Numbered from the stretch's first letter, positions 24,633 through 33,543 are shown. The stretch: DNA of 64,000 nt from Spirochaetae bacterium HGW-Spirochaetae-3 (GCA_002839315.1 PGXV01000006.1:125176-189175); one strand, 5' to 3'. The notes: generated by a model not told the origin, from the sequence alone. Numbers and translations are program-made.

Positions 24633-26546
24633 TCACTTGTCCTTGAACATCTTCGCTATCAGGTGCTTGTATTGTTCGGCGACCACGTGGCGCTTGACTT
24701 CCTGCTTGGCCGACAGCTCCCGTCCTACCTCGAACGGCGTCGACAGGAGCTCGAAACGGAAGATGCGCTCGAAGCTCTTGAACCCCGTCTTCTGGTTGAC
24801 GGCCTCGTTTATCTCGTAATCGATAAGCTCCCTGACCTCTGGTTGGGCGAGGAGAGCCTCGTAGTCGACTATGGGCACGGTGTTGTCCTTGGCCCAGGCG
24901 GTGACCATCTCCTGGTCCGGCACGACGATCGCCGCCAGGAATCGCTGGTCCTGCCCGAGCACCACGGCCTGCTTGACGTACGGGCTGTCGCAGATGCGCT
25001 GCTCTATCGGAAGCGGCTCGACGTTCTCGCCGCCGCGCAGCACTATGGTGTCCTTGGCGCGGCCGGTCAGCTTGAGGAATCGCTGCTTCGTCAGCATGCC
25101 CAGGTCGCCCGTGTCGAGCCACCCGTCCTTGGACAGCACCTTGGCCGTCAGCTCCGGCTTCTTATAGTAGCCGAGCATTACCTGCGGTCCCCTGACATGG
25201 ACGACGCCCTTGCGGCAGGTGCCTACGTCGGCGCCCGACTCGTCGACGATCCGGAATTCCGTGCCCCTGATAGCGGGTCCTACGGTACCCATGACCGGTT
25301 TCCGCTGCGGCCGTAGCCCGATGACCGGCGCCGTCTCCGTGAGGCCGTAGCCTTCCAGAATCTGTACGCCTATCGTATCGAAGAAGATGTCCACCGAAGC
25401 GGGCATCGCGCCTCCGCCGGAGACTCCGGCCTTGAAGCGGCCGCCGAGCTTCGTCTTTATCTTCTTGAAGATGAGTAGCTCTCCCAGGCCTCGTAGCGGC
25501 GCCAGGAGCAGGAGCGGCACTATCGGCACGACCGCGTCGAGTATTCGAGAGCGGTTGCCGTAGTCGGGAAGCAGGCCGAGCAGCATGTTGCGGAAATAGG
25601 CGTAGCTCTCGCCGACGCCGACGAAGAACCCGAAGAGAGCCTTCTTCATGCCGCCTGATTGCCTGATGTTCTTGTAGATGCCGTCCTTGACGGATTCCCA
25701 TATGCGAGGAACGCTCGCCATCCAGTGGGGCTTGATAGCCTGGAAGTCTGGCAGCATGATCGCTCCGATGGGCTTGGAGTACGCGATACTGTCATATACG
25801 GCTATGATCGCGTACTGGACTATGCGCTCGAACGAATGCCAGACGGGTAATACCGATAGCCATATCTGGCCGGGGGCAAGGTCGATGATCTCCGGCAGCA
25901 CCTCCGTCTGATGGAGGAAATTCGCGTGCGACAGCATGACGCCTTTCGGCTCTCCGGTGGTTCCGCTGGTATAGATGACGGTCGCGACGTCCGAGCTCTT
26001 GCCCTTGGCGGTTTCCGACTCGTAGAAACCCGGGGAGGCCGCGCGGCGCGCCTGTCCCGCGGCGAATACGTCGCGGAACGACAGGACCTCGATACCGGCC
26101 GCCTTCGCCTCCGCGACGGCCCCGGCGGACGCGGGGTCGAACAGTACTGCTCTCTTGAATAAGGGCATCTCGCCCTTGCGGGAGACGATCTTGGCGAGCT
26201 GTTTCTCGTTCTCCAGTATCGCCATCGAGCATTCGCTCCACGACAGGATGTACGACAGCTCCTGCTCCGTAGCGTCGCATCCGCGGGGGACGTCGGCGGC
26301 GCCGAGGCCGATGACCGCTAGGTCGCTGACGAGCCATTCCTTGCGGTTGTCGGCGATCAGTCCTATAAGGTCGCCGCGCGCCAGGCCTAGATCCGCCAGT
26401 CCGTCGGCGAAGGCGGCTACCTCCTCGAGGAGCTCCGCGTACGTCGTCGGCCGGAAGACGTTCCGCTCGTCCTTGCTGTACTGCATGACGAGCTCGGGCT
26501 TCGCGCGAACTCTTTCCATGAACATGAGCGCCAGGGTCTCGGCCAT
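24633..26546 (-). CDS. Long-chain acyl-CoA synthetase (AMP-forming)
   Basis: Activates fatty acids to acyl-CoA through an acyl-adenylate, usually at the inner membrane. The AMP-binding signature VIYTSGTTGEPKGVMLSH is at about residues 190-207. Later adenylation motifs are GYGLTETAPVIG and WLDTGDLGML, with the C-terminal lysine region near LTGRAKDTIVL. At 637 aa it fits the FadD/long-chain class. ATG 26546 is preceded by GGAGGATTATC; the longer frame upstream is not supported. It is a single-gene unit with its own promoter, so it may serve phospholipid acylation or import of host fatty acids. Confidence 0.93.
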   Translation of the reverse strand: MAETLALMFMERVRAKPELVMQYSKDERNVFRPTTYAELLEEVAAFADGLADLGLARGDLIGLIADNRKEWLVSDLAVIGLGAADVPRGCDATEQELSYILSWSECSMAILENEKQLAKIVSRKGEMPLFKRAVLFDPASAGAVAEAKAAGIEVLSFRDVFAAGQARRAASPGFYESETAKGKSSDVATVIYTSGTTGEPKGVMLSHANFLHQTEVLPEIIDLAPGQIWLSVLPVWHSFERIVQYAIIAVYDSIAYSKPIGAIMLPDFQAIKPHWMASVPRIWESVKDGIYKNIRQSGGMKKALFGFFVGVGESYAYFRNMLLGLLPDYGNRSRILDAVVPIVPLLLLAPLRGLGELLIFKKIKTKLGGRFKAGVSGGGAMPASVDIFFDTIGVQILEGYGLTETAPVIGLRPQRKPVMGTVGPAIRGTEFRIVDESGADVGTCRKGVVHVRGPQVMLGYYKKPELTAKVLSKDGWLDTGDLGMLTKQRFLKLTGRAKDTIVLRGGENVEPLPIEQRICDSPYVKQAVVLGQDQRFLAAIVVPDQEMVTAWAKDNTVPIVDYEALLAQPEVRELIDYEINEAVNQKTGFKSFERIFRFELLSTPFEVGRELSAKQEVKRHVVAEQYKHLIAKMFKDK

Positions 26547-26629
26547 GATAATCCTCCAGAACCGGGGATACGGGACGCGCACGGGACGCGTCCGGTCGGG
26601 CGCCTTCCAGGCGCGGTAACTATCATGAC

Positions 26630-26658
26630 AATATAATCAAATATGTAAACTGACGCAA
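26630..26658 (-). promoter_or_regulatory. Promoter of the acyl-CoA synthetase gene
   Basis: On the minus strand TTGCGT (26658-26653), a 17-bp spacer and TATATT (26635-26630) within a locally AT-rich stretch. It leaves an untranslated leader of about 75 nt that contains a small GCGCC/GGCGC hairpin. Confidence 0.55.
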
Positions 26659-26689
26659 GGGTGAAATGGCGTCGATATCAGGCTCGCGC

Positions 26690-27685
26690 TTACCGCTCCA
26701 TCCTTACGCGTTCAGCCGGCACCTCGTCGAAGTAGGCCTTGAAGAGCCGCTCGATATCGTCAAGCCGATCGGAATTCTGGATGGCGTAGCGCAGGTGATG
26801 GCCAAACGACAGATTGTCGCAATAATAGAAGAAGAACCTGCGGGCGCGGCTCTTGTGAAATGACTCGGGCAGCAGCTCCCGTATCAGCGACAACATCCGC
26901 AGTCCCGTCTCCTCGACGCGGGCCTCCATCTCGAAGCCCGGATCGGCTTCCTTGCCGCGGAGGAGCGCGAAGAACCAGGGGCGACGAACGGCCTCGCGGC
27001 CTATCATCGCGCCCGCGCCGCCGTACTCGTCCACCGCGGATCGGTACCGTTCCCAGCTCCTGACGTCGCCGTTGCCGACGACGGGTATGCTTATGGCCTC
27101 GGCGACCGCGCGTACGTGGCTCCAGCGTCCCAGTCGCCTGAATTTCTCGTTCTTGAGCCTGGGGTGTATCACGAGATAATCCGCGCCCGCGTCGGCCAGC
27201 GCGCGGCAGAAGTCGACGAGCGCGGATTCGGATTCCTCGTACCCCAGTCTCAGCTTAGCCGATATCGGTACTCCGGGGGCGGCCGCCTTGAGCGCCGCGA
27301 TCAAGGACGCGGCCCGCGAGGCGTCCTTCATCCAGCTGACGCCGCCTCCGGACTTCTCTATATGGGGGGCCGAGCAGCCGAAATTGGCGTCTATGCCGCC
27401 GAGCGGCATGCCGGAATCGCGGCGCTCCTGTACGAGGCGGGCCGCGGCCTTGGCCATCGGATCGACTTCGGAGTCGTATAACTGGACCACGGTCCGTTCG
27501 GGGGCCGGTTCCGAGTCCATGAACCAGCGGTCGAACGGCGAACGGGCGAGGTATCCCGAGGCGCTCGTCATCTCGGTATAATAGCGATCGCATGAGCCGA
27601 ACGACGCGATGAGCTCGCGAAGCGGCCTGTGGCTCAGCTCGACCATCGGGGCGAGGAGGAGCGCTTTGGGGGGTAGTATCGGCAT
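26690..27685 (-). CDS. dus: tRNA-dihydrouridine synthase
   Basis: An FMN-dependent enzyme that reduces uridine to dihydrouridine in tRNA D-loops. The TIM-barrel core shows LLAPMVELSHRPLRELI, the catalytic-Cys region NFGCSAPHIEKSGGG (about residues 102-116), SAKLRLGYEE, VIHPR, PVVGNGDV and GREAVRRPWFF. In most Dus proteins the Cys is followed directly by Pro (GCP); here it reads GCSAP, which seems to be a family variant and not damage. At 331 aa it is standard in length. The start has no Shine-Dalgarno and a -10 box 7 nt upstream, so the mRNA is probably leaderless. Confidence 0.92.
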   Translation of the reverse strand: MPILPPKALLLAPMVELSHRPLRELIASFGSCDRYYTEMTSASGYLARSPFDRWFMDSEPAPERTVVQLYDSEVDPMAKAAARLVQERRDSGMPLGGIDANFGCSAPHIEKSGGGVSWMKDASRAASLIAALKAAAPGVPISAKLRLGYEESESALVDFCRALADAGADYLVIHPRLKNEKFRRLGRWSHVRAVAEAISIPVVGNGDVRSWERYRSAVDEYGGAGAMIGREAVRRPWFFALLRGKEADPGFEMEARVEETGLRMLSLIRELLPESFHKSRARRFFFYYCDNLSFGHHLRYAIQNSDRLDDIERLFKAYFDEVPAERVRMER

Positions 27686-27692
27686 CGCGTGG

Positions 27693-27722
27693 ACTATACG
27701 CCGCGCCTCGCTATCGAAGCAA
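27693..27722 (-). promoter_or_regulatory. Promoter of dus (leaderless type)
   Basis: On the minus strand TTGCTT (27722-27717), an 18-bp spacer and TATAGT (27698-27693), ending 7 nt before the ATG. Confidence 0.55.
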
Positions 27723-27747
27723 GCTCGCGCGACGCGCGACGCGACGA

Positions 27748-27777
27748 TTGACTCTATCAGGACTTATGAGGTATAAA
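27748..27777 (+). promoter_or_regulatory. Promoter of the rpsP operon
   Basis: TTGACT (27748-27753), an 18-bp spacer and TATAAA (27772-27777). The predicted 5' leader of about 115 nt up to the GTG at 27901 is GC-rich and can form hairpins. It may hold translational control, but no known leader motif was recognised. Confidence 0.65.
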
Positions 27778-27900
27778 CCCAAAGCGCGAGTATCGGCGCT
27801 TCCGCGTCGCGGTCGCTATTCGATCGGCGGCGCGGCTCGCGGACGTACCGCGGCCCAACAACCGAAATCGACGTTCCGGCAATACTACCAGGAGGAATTC

Positions 27901-28152
27901 GTGAGCGTAAAGATCAGGCTCAAGAAATTTGGCGCCAAGAAGCGCCCTTACTATCGTATCGTGGTGCTCGACACCAAGCAGGCCCGTGACGGCAAGACCA
28001 TCGACGAGCTCGGTATCTACCACCCGATCGAGAAGGAAGGCGCCCAGATCCGCGTCAACGAGGAGAAGGCCCGCGCTTGGCTCGCCAAGGGCGCCCTCCC
28101 GACCGACACGGTGCGCAGCATCTTCAACAAGCAGAATATCCGCCTCGGTTAA
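27901..28152 (+). CDS. rpsP: Small ribosomal subunit protein S16
   Basis: An 83-aa protein of the 30S body. The sequence starts MSVKIRLKKFGAKKRPYYR and contains DGKTIDELGIYHPI, both diagnostic of S16. GTG 27901 follows a strong GGAGGAATTC ribosome-binding site. An in-frame TTG at 27748 is the -35 box of the promoter and not a start. It is the first gene of a conserved rpsP-khpA-rimM-trmD-rplS operon. Confidence 0.97.
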   Translation: MSVKIRLKKFGAKKRPYYRIVVLDTKQARDGKTIDELGIYHPIEKEGAQIRVNEEKARAWLAKGALPTDTVRSIFNKQNIRLG

Positions 28153-28286
28153 GTGGCGGGGCTCCGCTATCGGCGAGGTTCCGCGCAAGGCGGACGTCCG
28201 GGGCCCATCGCTTCCGCGTACGCGCGGCGGCGAGGTCGCCTGCGGAGGCGCCTCATGGCGCGGAAGCCGAACGAAAGGGCCATGTG

Positions 28287-28520
28287 ATGGAACGAGATTT
28301 CATTGAATACGTAGCGAAATCCCTCGTGGACGATCCGGCCGCCGTCGCGGTCAACCTCGTCGAGACGGACGAGGGCACGGTGATCGAGCTACGCGTCGCT
28401 CAGGACGATATAGGCAAGGTCATCGGCAAGCGCGGCCGCATCGCGAAGGCCATCAGGACCTTGCTGTCCGCCGCCGCGACCAGGGGCGGTAAAGACGTCA
28501 AGCTCCAGATCCTGGACTGA
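28287..28520 (+). CDS. khpA: KH-domain RNA-binding protein KhpA
   Basis: A 77-aa single KH domain (YlqC family) with the loop GKVIGKRGRIAKAIRTLL in which the GxxG of the RNA-binding turn (GKRG) is intact. In other bacteria KhpA works with KhpB to bind small RNAs and influence cell envelope growth. It starts at ATG 28287, 134 nt after rpsP, a longer gap than elsewhere in the operon, with only a weak AAAGGG site. It ends one base before rimM. Confidence 0.92.
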   Translation: MERDFIEYVAKSLVDDPAAVAVNLVETDEGTVIELRVAQDDIGKVIGKRGRIAKAIRTLLSAAATRGGKDVKLQILD

Positions 28521-28521
28521 C

Positions 28522-29022
28522 GTGGACGAACTCGCACTCGGCCGCCTCGGCGCCCCGCACGGCATCGATGGCCGCATCAAGCTCGTATCGTTCTCCGGCG
28601 AGACCGATCACCTACTCAGCCTCACCGAGGCGACGCTCAAAGGCGGCGGTCGAACCCTGCGCGTAAGCATCGAGTCCGTCGTACCGAACGGCGCGGGGGT
28701 CCTGCTCGCGATCGCGGGGTACGACTCTCCCGAGACGGTCCGTTCCCTGTCTGGCATGGAACTGTGGGCTCCCCGCGACAAGGCCGCCCCGCTGGAAGAC
28801 GACCAATACTATTACGCTGACCTCGTCGGTTGCGCCCTTGTCTCGGGTGACCGTATCGTCGCGACCGTTATCGCCGTCTGCGATAGCGGCGGCGGCGATC
28901 TCCTGGAGGCGCAGAAGCCCGACGGCGTATCGTCCTACGTACCCTTCCGCAAGGAGTTCGTCGGCCGCGTCGATATCGCCGCGAGGCGCATAGAGCTCGT
29001 CGCGCCGTGGATACTCGAGTAA
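28522..29022 (+). CDS. rimM: Ribosome maturation factor RimM
   Basis: Helps mature the 30S head around S19. The N-terminal RimM domain ([23 protein letters not shown]) and the PRC-barrel C-terminal half ([33 protein letters not shown]) are both visible. Start GTG 28522 lies one base after the khpA stop. The length of 166 aa is normal. Confidence 0.95.
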   Translation: MDELALGRLGAPHGIDGRIKLVSFSGETDHLLSLTEATLKGGGRTLRVSIESVVPNGAGVLLAIAGYDSPETVRSLSGMELWAPRDKAAPLEDDQYYYADLVGCALVSGDRIVATVIAVCDSGGGDLLEAQKPDGVSSYVPFRKEFVGRVDIAARRIELVAPWILE

Positions 29023-29035
29023 GGAAGCCGTCGTA

Positions 29036-29767
29036 ATGAAGATAGACGTGCTCACGCTTTTCCCGGGAATACTCGAAGGCTTCTTCACGAGCTCTATCAT
29101 GGCGCGAGCCGTAGAGCGCGGACTCGTGTCGTACGGGCTCACCGATATCAGGGACTTCGCGACCGACAAGCACCATAAATGCGACGACGAGATATTCGGA
29201 GGCGGCGCGGGCATGCTCATGCTGCCGTCTCCCGTGTCGGGGGCCCTCGATTCGGTGAACGCCGCCGATGCGCGCGTCGTCTTCGTGACTCCCGGCGGCA
29301 GGCTCTTTAATCAGGCGTACGCCCGCGAGCTCGCGTCCGAGGAACGGCTCGTCATACTCTGCGGCCGTTACGAGGGCGTGGACCAACGCGTCGTCGATAA
29401 GTACGTGACCGACGAGATAAGCATCGGCGACTACGTGCTGTCGTCCGGAGAGACGGCGGCACTCGTTATCGTCGACGCTATTTACCGGCTGATTCCGGGC
29501 GTCATCACGGGAGAATCGCTCGATGAGGAGAGCTTCGAAGGCGGCCTTCTCGAGTACCCCCAGTATACACGACCGGCGGTCTATGATAATATGACAGTCC
29601 CTGACGTTCTCGTCTCGGGCCATCACGCGAACATCGTCAAGTGGCGCATGAAGAAAAGGCTCGAGAAGACTCTCCTGTACCGTCCCGACCTGCTCCAGGG
29701 TAAGGGACTCGAGGGCGAACTCAGGGCCATGATACTGGAATTAATTGGACAAGGGGGAGAGGCATGA
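29036..29767 (+). CDS. trmD: tRNA (guanine-N1)-methyltransferase
   Basis: Makes m1G37 next to the anticodon, preventing +1 frameshifting. The SPOUT knot motifs are present: [42 protein letters not shown] and [16 protein letters not shown]. The 243-aa length is typical. It overlaps rplS by 4 nt (ATGA) and lies 13 nt after rimM. Confidence 0.97.
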   Translation: MKIDVLTLFPGILEGFFTSSIMARAVERGLVSYGLTDIRDFATDKHHKCDDEIFGGGAGMLMLPSPVSGALDSVNAADARVVFVTPGGRLFNQAYARELASEERLVILCGRYEGVDQRVVDKYVTDEISIGDYVLSSGETAALVIVDAIYRLIPGVITGESLDEESFEGGLLEYPQYTRPAVYDNMTVPDVLVSGHHANIVKWRMKKRLEKTLLYRPDLLQGKGLEGELRAMILELIGQGGEA

Positions 29768-30144
29768 ACCTCATAAAGATGATCGAGGCCGGACAGACCA
29801 AGGCCTATCAGGACGTCAAGGCCGGAGATACCGTTCGCATCCACTTCAAGATCGTAGAAGGCAAGACCGAGCGCATCCAGCTCTACGAAGGCCTCGTCAT
29901 AGCGATGAAGAACGCCGGCGTGGGCAAGACCCTGACCGTCCGCAAGAATTCGTACGGCGTCGGCGTCGAGCGCGTGTTTCCCATGCACTCACCGCGTATC
30001 GAGAAGATCGAGATACTCAGGTACGGCAAGGTTCGCCGCGCCAAGCTCTATTACATCCGCGAGAAGGTCGGCAAGAAGGCCAAGATAAAGGAACTGCTCG
30101 GCGGGCGAAAGCCGGCCGTCCGATCCCAGGCGGCTCAGGCCTAA
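29764..30144 (+). CDS. rplS: Large ribosomal subunit protein L19
   Basis: A 126-aa protein at the 30S-50S interface. The L19 core [37 protein letters not shown] and [10 protein letters not shown] is clear. The final residues ([13 protein letters not shown]) extend a little past the usual end. It is followed after 4 nt by the FliK-like gene, so the flagellar-type genes downstream share the ribosomal operon. Confidence 0.97.
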   Translation: MNLIKMIEAGQTKAYQDVKAGDTVRIHFKIVEGKTERIQLYEGLVIAMKNAGVGKTLTVRKNSYGVGVERVFPMHSPRIEKIEILRYGKVRRAKLYYIREKVGKKAKIKELLGGRKPAVRSQAAQA

Positions 30145-30148
30145 GAAC

Positions 30149-31135
30149 TTGCGGCCGGTCGGACCGGACGACGGAACTGTAAAACCGCGACAATCTGACG
30201 TCGGCGACGGGCATAAGCCGTCCGCCGGCGTTCGTATTTTAAAAGCCCGCGGGAGCGAACCGGGCCAGGCCGCCCGCGGCGCGTCGCCGAAGGCCGCGCC
30301 ATCCCTTTCGTCGGTCGCGGCGGCGCGAGCATCGGCCGCCGCTTCCCGCCCGGCCGGCTCGCCTCCCGTAGCCGCGCGCCCCTTGCCGTGGATGGCGACC
30401 GCCGCCGAATTATGCTCGACGCTCAGACTCCCCCCCGACGCCGCCTCGTACGCTACCCTGTCGGCGATGCTCGGCGAGCGCATGCCCCTCGACGCGCGGA
30501 CGGCCTCCGCGATACGACGGGCGGTACGTCGGCATGAAGACGATCCGGCCGCGGCGCGCGCCGCCGCGAGGGCGACGGCCGCCGGGCTCGATCCGGACGA
30601 CCCCGCGATCGAGCGCTTGTTAGGCGCGCTCGACTCTTCAGGCGCGGGCGCCCGCGGCGGCACGGGCGGTGAAGCGGATACCGGCCGTCGACGCGACGAT
30701 AAGGGAGACCGCGAGGAGCTCGAAGCGCTGGCGACCTCGCTACGAGCCGCCACGGAGGCCGCGATGGCCGACGGAGACTTCTCCGCGATGGCCGAACCAG
30801 GCCCCGACGGCTCGGGATGGGCCTGCGTACCGTTCTCCGCGCCTTTCGGCGACGTTTCTTTCCATGGCTACATGCGAATATGGTATACTAGTAATGGCTC
30901 GACGCGACGCGTCGGTCGCTTCGTCGCCGATATACGGTTCGGCGACGAGAGAAGGCTCTTCGAGCTGTCCATGGCCGGAGGACGACGTACGGTAGCGTAC
31001 TATTCCGACGACGCGCCCGAACGAGACGCATTCGAGGCCGAATTCGGAGGCGCCGATGCCGTACGTACGGCGGCTCTGGATCTCGGTTACTTTTCTGAGT
31101 TGGTTTCTCGTCGGAGCATAGACGAAGATGCCTAA
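30149..31135 (+). CDS. FliK/YlqG-like protein
   Basis: A 328-aa protein with a low-complexity Ala/Ser/Arg/Pro-rich N-terminal half and a compact C-terminal domain (about residues 225-320: GWACVPFSAPFGDVSFHGYM, GRFVADIRFGDERRLFELSM, RRTVAYYSDDAPERDAFEAE). That domain has the layout of the C-terminal domain of flagellar hook-length protein FliK and of Bacillus YlqG, which also lies between rplS and an FlhB-like gene. FliK contacts the FlhB C-domain during export switching, and here an isolated FlhB C-domain is the very next gene (8-nt overlap). The function is inferred from this pairing. TTG 30149 is the predicted start, but it is weak; a later start within the low-complexity part cannot be excluded. 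Confidence 0.55.
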   Translation: MRPVGPDDGTVKPRQSDVGDGHKPSAGVRILKARGSEPGQAARGASPKAAPSLSSVAAARASAAASRPAGSPPVAARPLPWMATAAELCSTLRLPPDAASYATLSAMLGERMPLDARTASAIRRAVRRHEDDPAAARAAARATAAGLDPDDPAIERLLGALDSSGAGARGGTGGEADTGRRRDDKGDREELEALATSLRAATEAAMADGDFSAMAEPGPDGSGWACVPFSAPFGDVSFHGYMRIWYTSNGSTRRVGRFVADIRFGDERRLFELSMAGGRRTVAYYSDDAPERDAFEAEFGGADAVRTAALDLGYFSELVSRRSIDEDA

Positions 31136-31382
31136 GCACCGTCGCTCGTCCGTCGCCCTTCGCTATGACGAATCGCTGCCCGCGCCCGTAATCGTCGCGA
31201 AGGGTACCGGGCGTATCGCCGATAGGATAGACAGGATCGCGGTCGACGCGGGGATACCGATCGTCCGTAACGCGGAGGTCGCCGCGGGCCTGGAACCGAT
31301 CGATATTGGTGAGTTCGTGCCGCCTGAGTATTGGGAGCTCGTAGCGCGCGTCCTCGTTTTTATAAGGAAAGTACGACGATGA
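31128..31382 (+). CDS. Free-standing FlhB C-terminal domain (YlqH-like)
   Basis: An 84-aa protein equal to the cytoplasmic C-terminal domain of the export-gate protein FlhB: VALRYDESLPAPVIVAKG, IDRIAVDAGIPIVRN, and FVPPEYWELVARVLVFI. Full FlhB cleaves itself between Asn and Pro in NPTH; this protein begins MPKHRRSSVALRY, so its N-terminus lines up with the cleaved PTH fragment. It has no membrane segment. Such FlhB-C relatives are known in Bacillus (YlqH) and spirochaetes and can partly replace the FlhB C-domain. It overlaps the FliK-like gene and, by ATGA, the HD-GYP gene. Confidence 0.88.
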   Translation: MPKHRRSSVALRYDESLPAPVIVAKGTGRIADRIDRIAVDAGIPIVRNAEVAAGLEPIDIGEFVPPEYWELVARVLVFIRKVRR

Positions 31383-32536
31383 AAAAGAAGTATTCGCTAG
31401 ACAGGATCTTGCCCGGTACTCGATTCACCGCTGACGCGTTCTCCGAGGGCGACATCCTGTTCGCTTCGGCCGGCGTGTCGATACGGGCTAAGGATATCGA
31501 CGGGCTCAAGCGCTGGGGCATAAGCGCCGTATTCAGCGAGGGGCAACTCGAAGAGCCAAAGGAAAGCATCCAGGAACCGGGCGTAAACGCCGCCGCCGAT
31601 AACGCGAGGAGTTCCCTCTCCGCCTTCGCCGACCACGCTCTCTACGCCTCCTATACCGACATGATAGACCGGCTCAAGAGCCTTATGGATCGGATCGCAG
31701 CCAGCGAGCGCGTAGAGGCGAAGAACGTAGACCGGCTGTCTCAGGATCTGGTACAGCTCGTTCGTGAAAAAGAGGCGGCGATCGTTTCGGCGATCCTCTC
31801 GGCCGACGTAAAGGGGTACGACCTGGCCCGGGCCGGAGTCAACTGCGCCATCCTGTCGGTCGTCGTCGGCCAGACGATGAAGCTGCCGCCGCATCGCCTC
31901 GTTCACTTGGCGTCGGGCGCCTTGCTCCACGACGTCGGCATGCTTCGCGTTCCCGAGGAGATCATCAAGAAGAAGGGTACGCTTAATCCCGAAGAGGCGC
32001 AGAAGATGCGCGCGCATCCTCTCCTGTCGTACCGCATCGTCATCAGGGAACTGCAGTACCCGGACGACGTGGGGCTCGTCGGCCTCCAGCATCACGAACG
32101 CTGGGATGGCGACGGCTACCCGCGCAAGACGGCGGGCCAGGAAATAGACCTGCTGGCCCGTATCGTATCGGTCGCTGACGCCTTCGAGGCGATGGTAAGC
32201 CAGAAGCCTTACCGTAATTCCATGATCGGGTATGCGGCGATGAAGAACCTGCTGTCCGACAACTCCCGACGCTTCGATCCCGACGTGCTCAAGGCCTTCG
32301 TGCGGAGCATGGGCATCTACCCGATCGGCTCTATCGTCGTGCTCAACAACGCCGCTATAGCCAAGGTCGTCGATACCCACGCCAACGCTCCGCTCAGGCC
32401 TCGGCTCAGGATCATCGTCGACGAATTCGGCAAGCACTTCAAGGACGAATCGGGGGATACCCTGGACCTGCTCTCGGAGAAGACCTTGTTCATAGCCAGG
32501 GCCGTCGATCCCCGCGAGCTCGCCGCCCCCGCTTGA
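31379..32536 (+). CDS. HD-GYP phosphodiesterase
   Basis: A 385-aa cytosolic protein likely to hydrolyse cyclic di-GMP. The N-terminal 120 residues are a regulatory region (MKKKYSLDRILPGTRFTADAF). The HD-GYP domain follows with HDVGMLRVPEEIIKKKG, AHPLLSYRIV, LQHHERWDGDGYPRK and SVADAFEAMVSQKPYR, so the metal and GYP motifs are present. ATG 31379 follows AAGGAAA and overlaps the FlhB-C stop. In spirochaetes c-di-GMP controls motility, which fits the two flagella-type genes upstream. A GGDEF protein is encoded 2.2 kb further on. Confidence 0.92.
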   Translation: MKKKYSLDRILPGTRFTADAFSEGDILFASAGVSIRAKDIDGLKRWGISAVFSEGQLEEPKESIQEPGVNAAADNARSSLSAFADHALYASYTDMIDRLKSLMDRIAASERVEAKNVDRLSQDLVQLVREKEAAIVSAILSADVKGYDLARAGVNCAILSVVVGQTMKLPPHRLVHLASGALLHDVGMLRVPEEIIKKKGTLNPEEAQKMRAHPLLSYRIVIRELQYPDDVGLVGLQHHERWDGDGYPRKTAGQEIDLLARIVSVADAFEAMVSQKPYRNSMIGYAAMKNLLSDNSRRFDPDVLKAFVRSMGIYPIGSIVVLNNAAIAKVVDTHANAPLRPRLRIIVDEFGKHFKDESGDTLDLLSEKTLFIARAVDPRELAAPA

Positions 32537-32892
32537 TAAGCCGGAGCGCCAAGGGGCGCGCGTCCGAGGACGTCGTCGCGGCCTCGTTGGTCGCCGCCGG
32601 GTGGACGGTCGTCGCCAGGAACTGGCGACGGGGCAGGGGAGAGCTGGATATCGTCGCGCTGAAGACGGGGATCCTCGCCGTCGTCGAGGTGAAGAACGTC
32701 GACGCATACGGCCTCGAGAGCCTGGAACGGTCGGTCGGACCGTTAAAACGCCTGCGAATAGTCGAAACGTCTAAACTCTTCGTCGCTGCGCATCGAGAAT
32801 TTAGTAACGCGACCGTCAGGTACGATGTCGCCGCCGTCTCGGCCGGGGCCGTCACGGATTACTTCGAGAACGCGTTCGCGGAGCGCAGATGA
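32533..32892 (+). CDS. yraN: YraN-family putative endonuclease
   Basis: A 119-aa member of the YraN/UPF0102 family with a Holliday-junction-resolvase-like fold. The family signature appears as AASLVAAGWTVVARNWR, RGRGELDIVALKTGILAVVEVKN, with the Glu-Asp and ExK residues of the nuclease core. The biochemical role is unproven in most bacteria. Start TTG 32533 overlaps the HD-GYP stop (TTGA). The next small gene overlaps its stop (ATGA). Confidence 0.92.
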   Translation: MISRSAKGRASEDVVAASLVAAGWTVVARNWRRGRGELDIVALKTGILAVVEVKNVDAYGLESLERSVGPLKRLRIVETSKLFVAAHREFSNATVRYDVAAVSAGAVTDYFENAFAERR

Positions 32893-33065
32893 CCAAAGAA
32901 GCACGACGACCCGATACGGACGAGGACAGACTTGAAGAACTCAAGGCCATGGTGCATGATGAGAGGTATATGGCCGGGGCCATACTTCGCATAGCATACG
33001 TGCTCAGCGACGAAATCATGGACGGCATCGGAGTAAGTCATGGCGGATGGAAACAAGGATTCTAG
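32889..33065 (+). CDS. Small conserved-looking hypothetical protein (58 aa)
   Basis: A short acidic, helical protein (MTKEARRPDTDEDRLEEL, then MVHDERYMAGAILRIAYVLS and EIMDGIGVSHGG). It is supported by tight packing: its ATG overlaps the yraN TGA and its last 26 bases overlap the following gene in another frame. Codon use resembles its neighbours. I do not recognise a family. Confidence 0.6.
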   Translation: MTKEARRPDTDEDRLEELKAMVHDERYMAGAILRIAYVLSDEIMDGIGVSHGGWKQGF

Positions 33066-33477
33066 GCGGCGTTTCGGCCGTAGGGGGCGGGGACGCGGCG
33101 GTCCGAGGGAAGGCGAGAAATCTTCCGAAAAGGCGCGCGCGGACGAAGCGCCCGAAGAGCGGAAAACCGTACTGGCCGATCAGCCGCCCGTTATCTGCTC
33201 CATATGCGCGAAGCAGATTTTCGACCTGTCCAGCGCCTTGGCGGGCAGGGATGGCGGACTACCGGTTCATTTCGATTGCGCGCTGGCGCAGGCCGCCGAG
33301 GGCGAGCCCCTGGAACCGAGCGAGCGCGTAGCCTACGTAGGCCGCGGGGCGTTCGCCGTCGTGGAATACCGTGACAAGAGCATGACCGCCTTTACCATCA
33401 AGCGCCGTATCCAGTGGGAAAAGGAAGGCGAGAAGTACGACTGGCGCAAATCGATACAGCACAGGATGGGGCTGTAG
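33040..33477 (+). CDS. RG-rich protein with Cys-His cluster
   Basis: A 145-aa protein. The first 25 residues are a basic RG/RGG-type tail (SRRRFGRRGRGRGG), which is typical of RNA-binding disordered regions. A putative zinc site follows: CSIC, 21 residues, then HFDC (about residues 53-82). The C-terminal half (GRGAFAVVEYRDKSMTAFTI, RIQWEKEGEKYDWRK) is folded but unrecognised. It closes the operon that begins with rpsP, so a link to translation or RNA is plausible; this is inference. Confidence 0.65.
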   Translation: MADGNKDSRRRFGRRGRGRGGPREGEKSSEKARADEAPEERKTVLADQPPVICSICAKQIFDLSSALAGRDGGLPVHFDCALAQAAEGEPLEPSERVAYVGRGAFAVVEYRDKSMTAFTIKRRIQWEKEGEKYDWRKSIQHRMGL

Positions 33478-33543
33478 GCCGGGACCGTATACCAAGCCCT
33501 GGCGCCCTATACGTTTTAGCCTATACTGTATTGCGGAGGCCGT

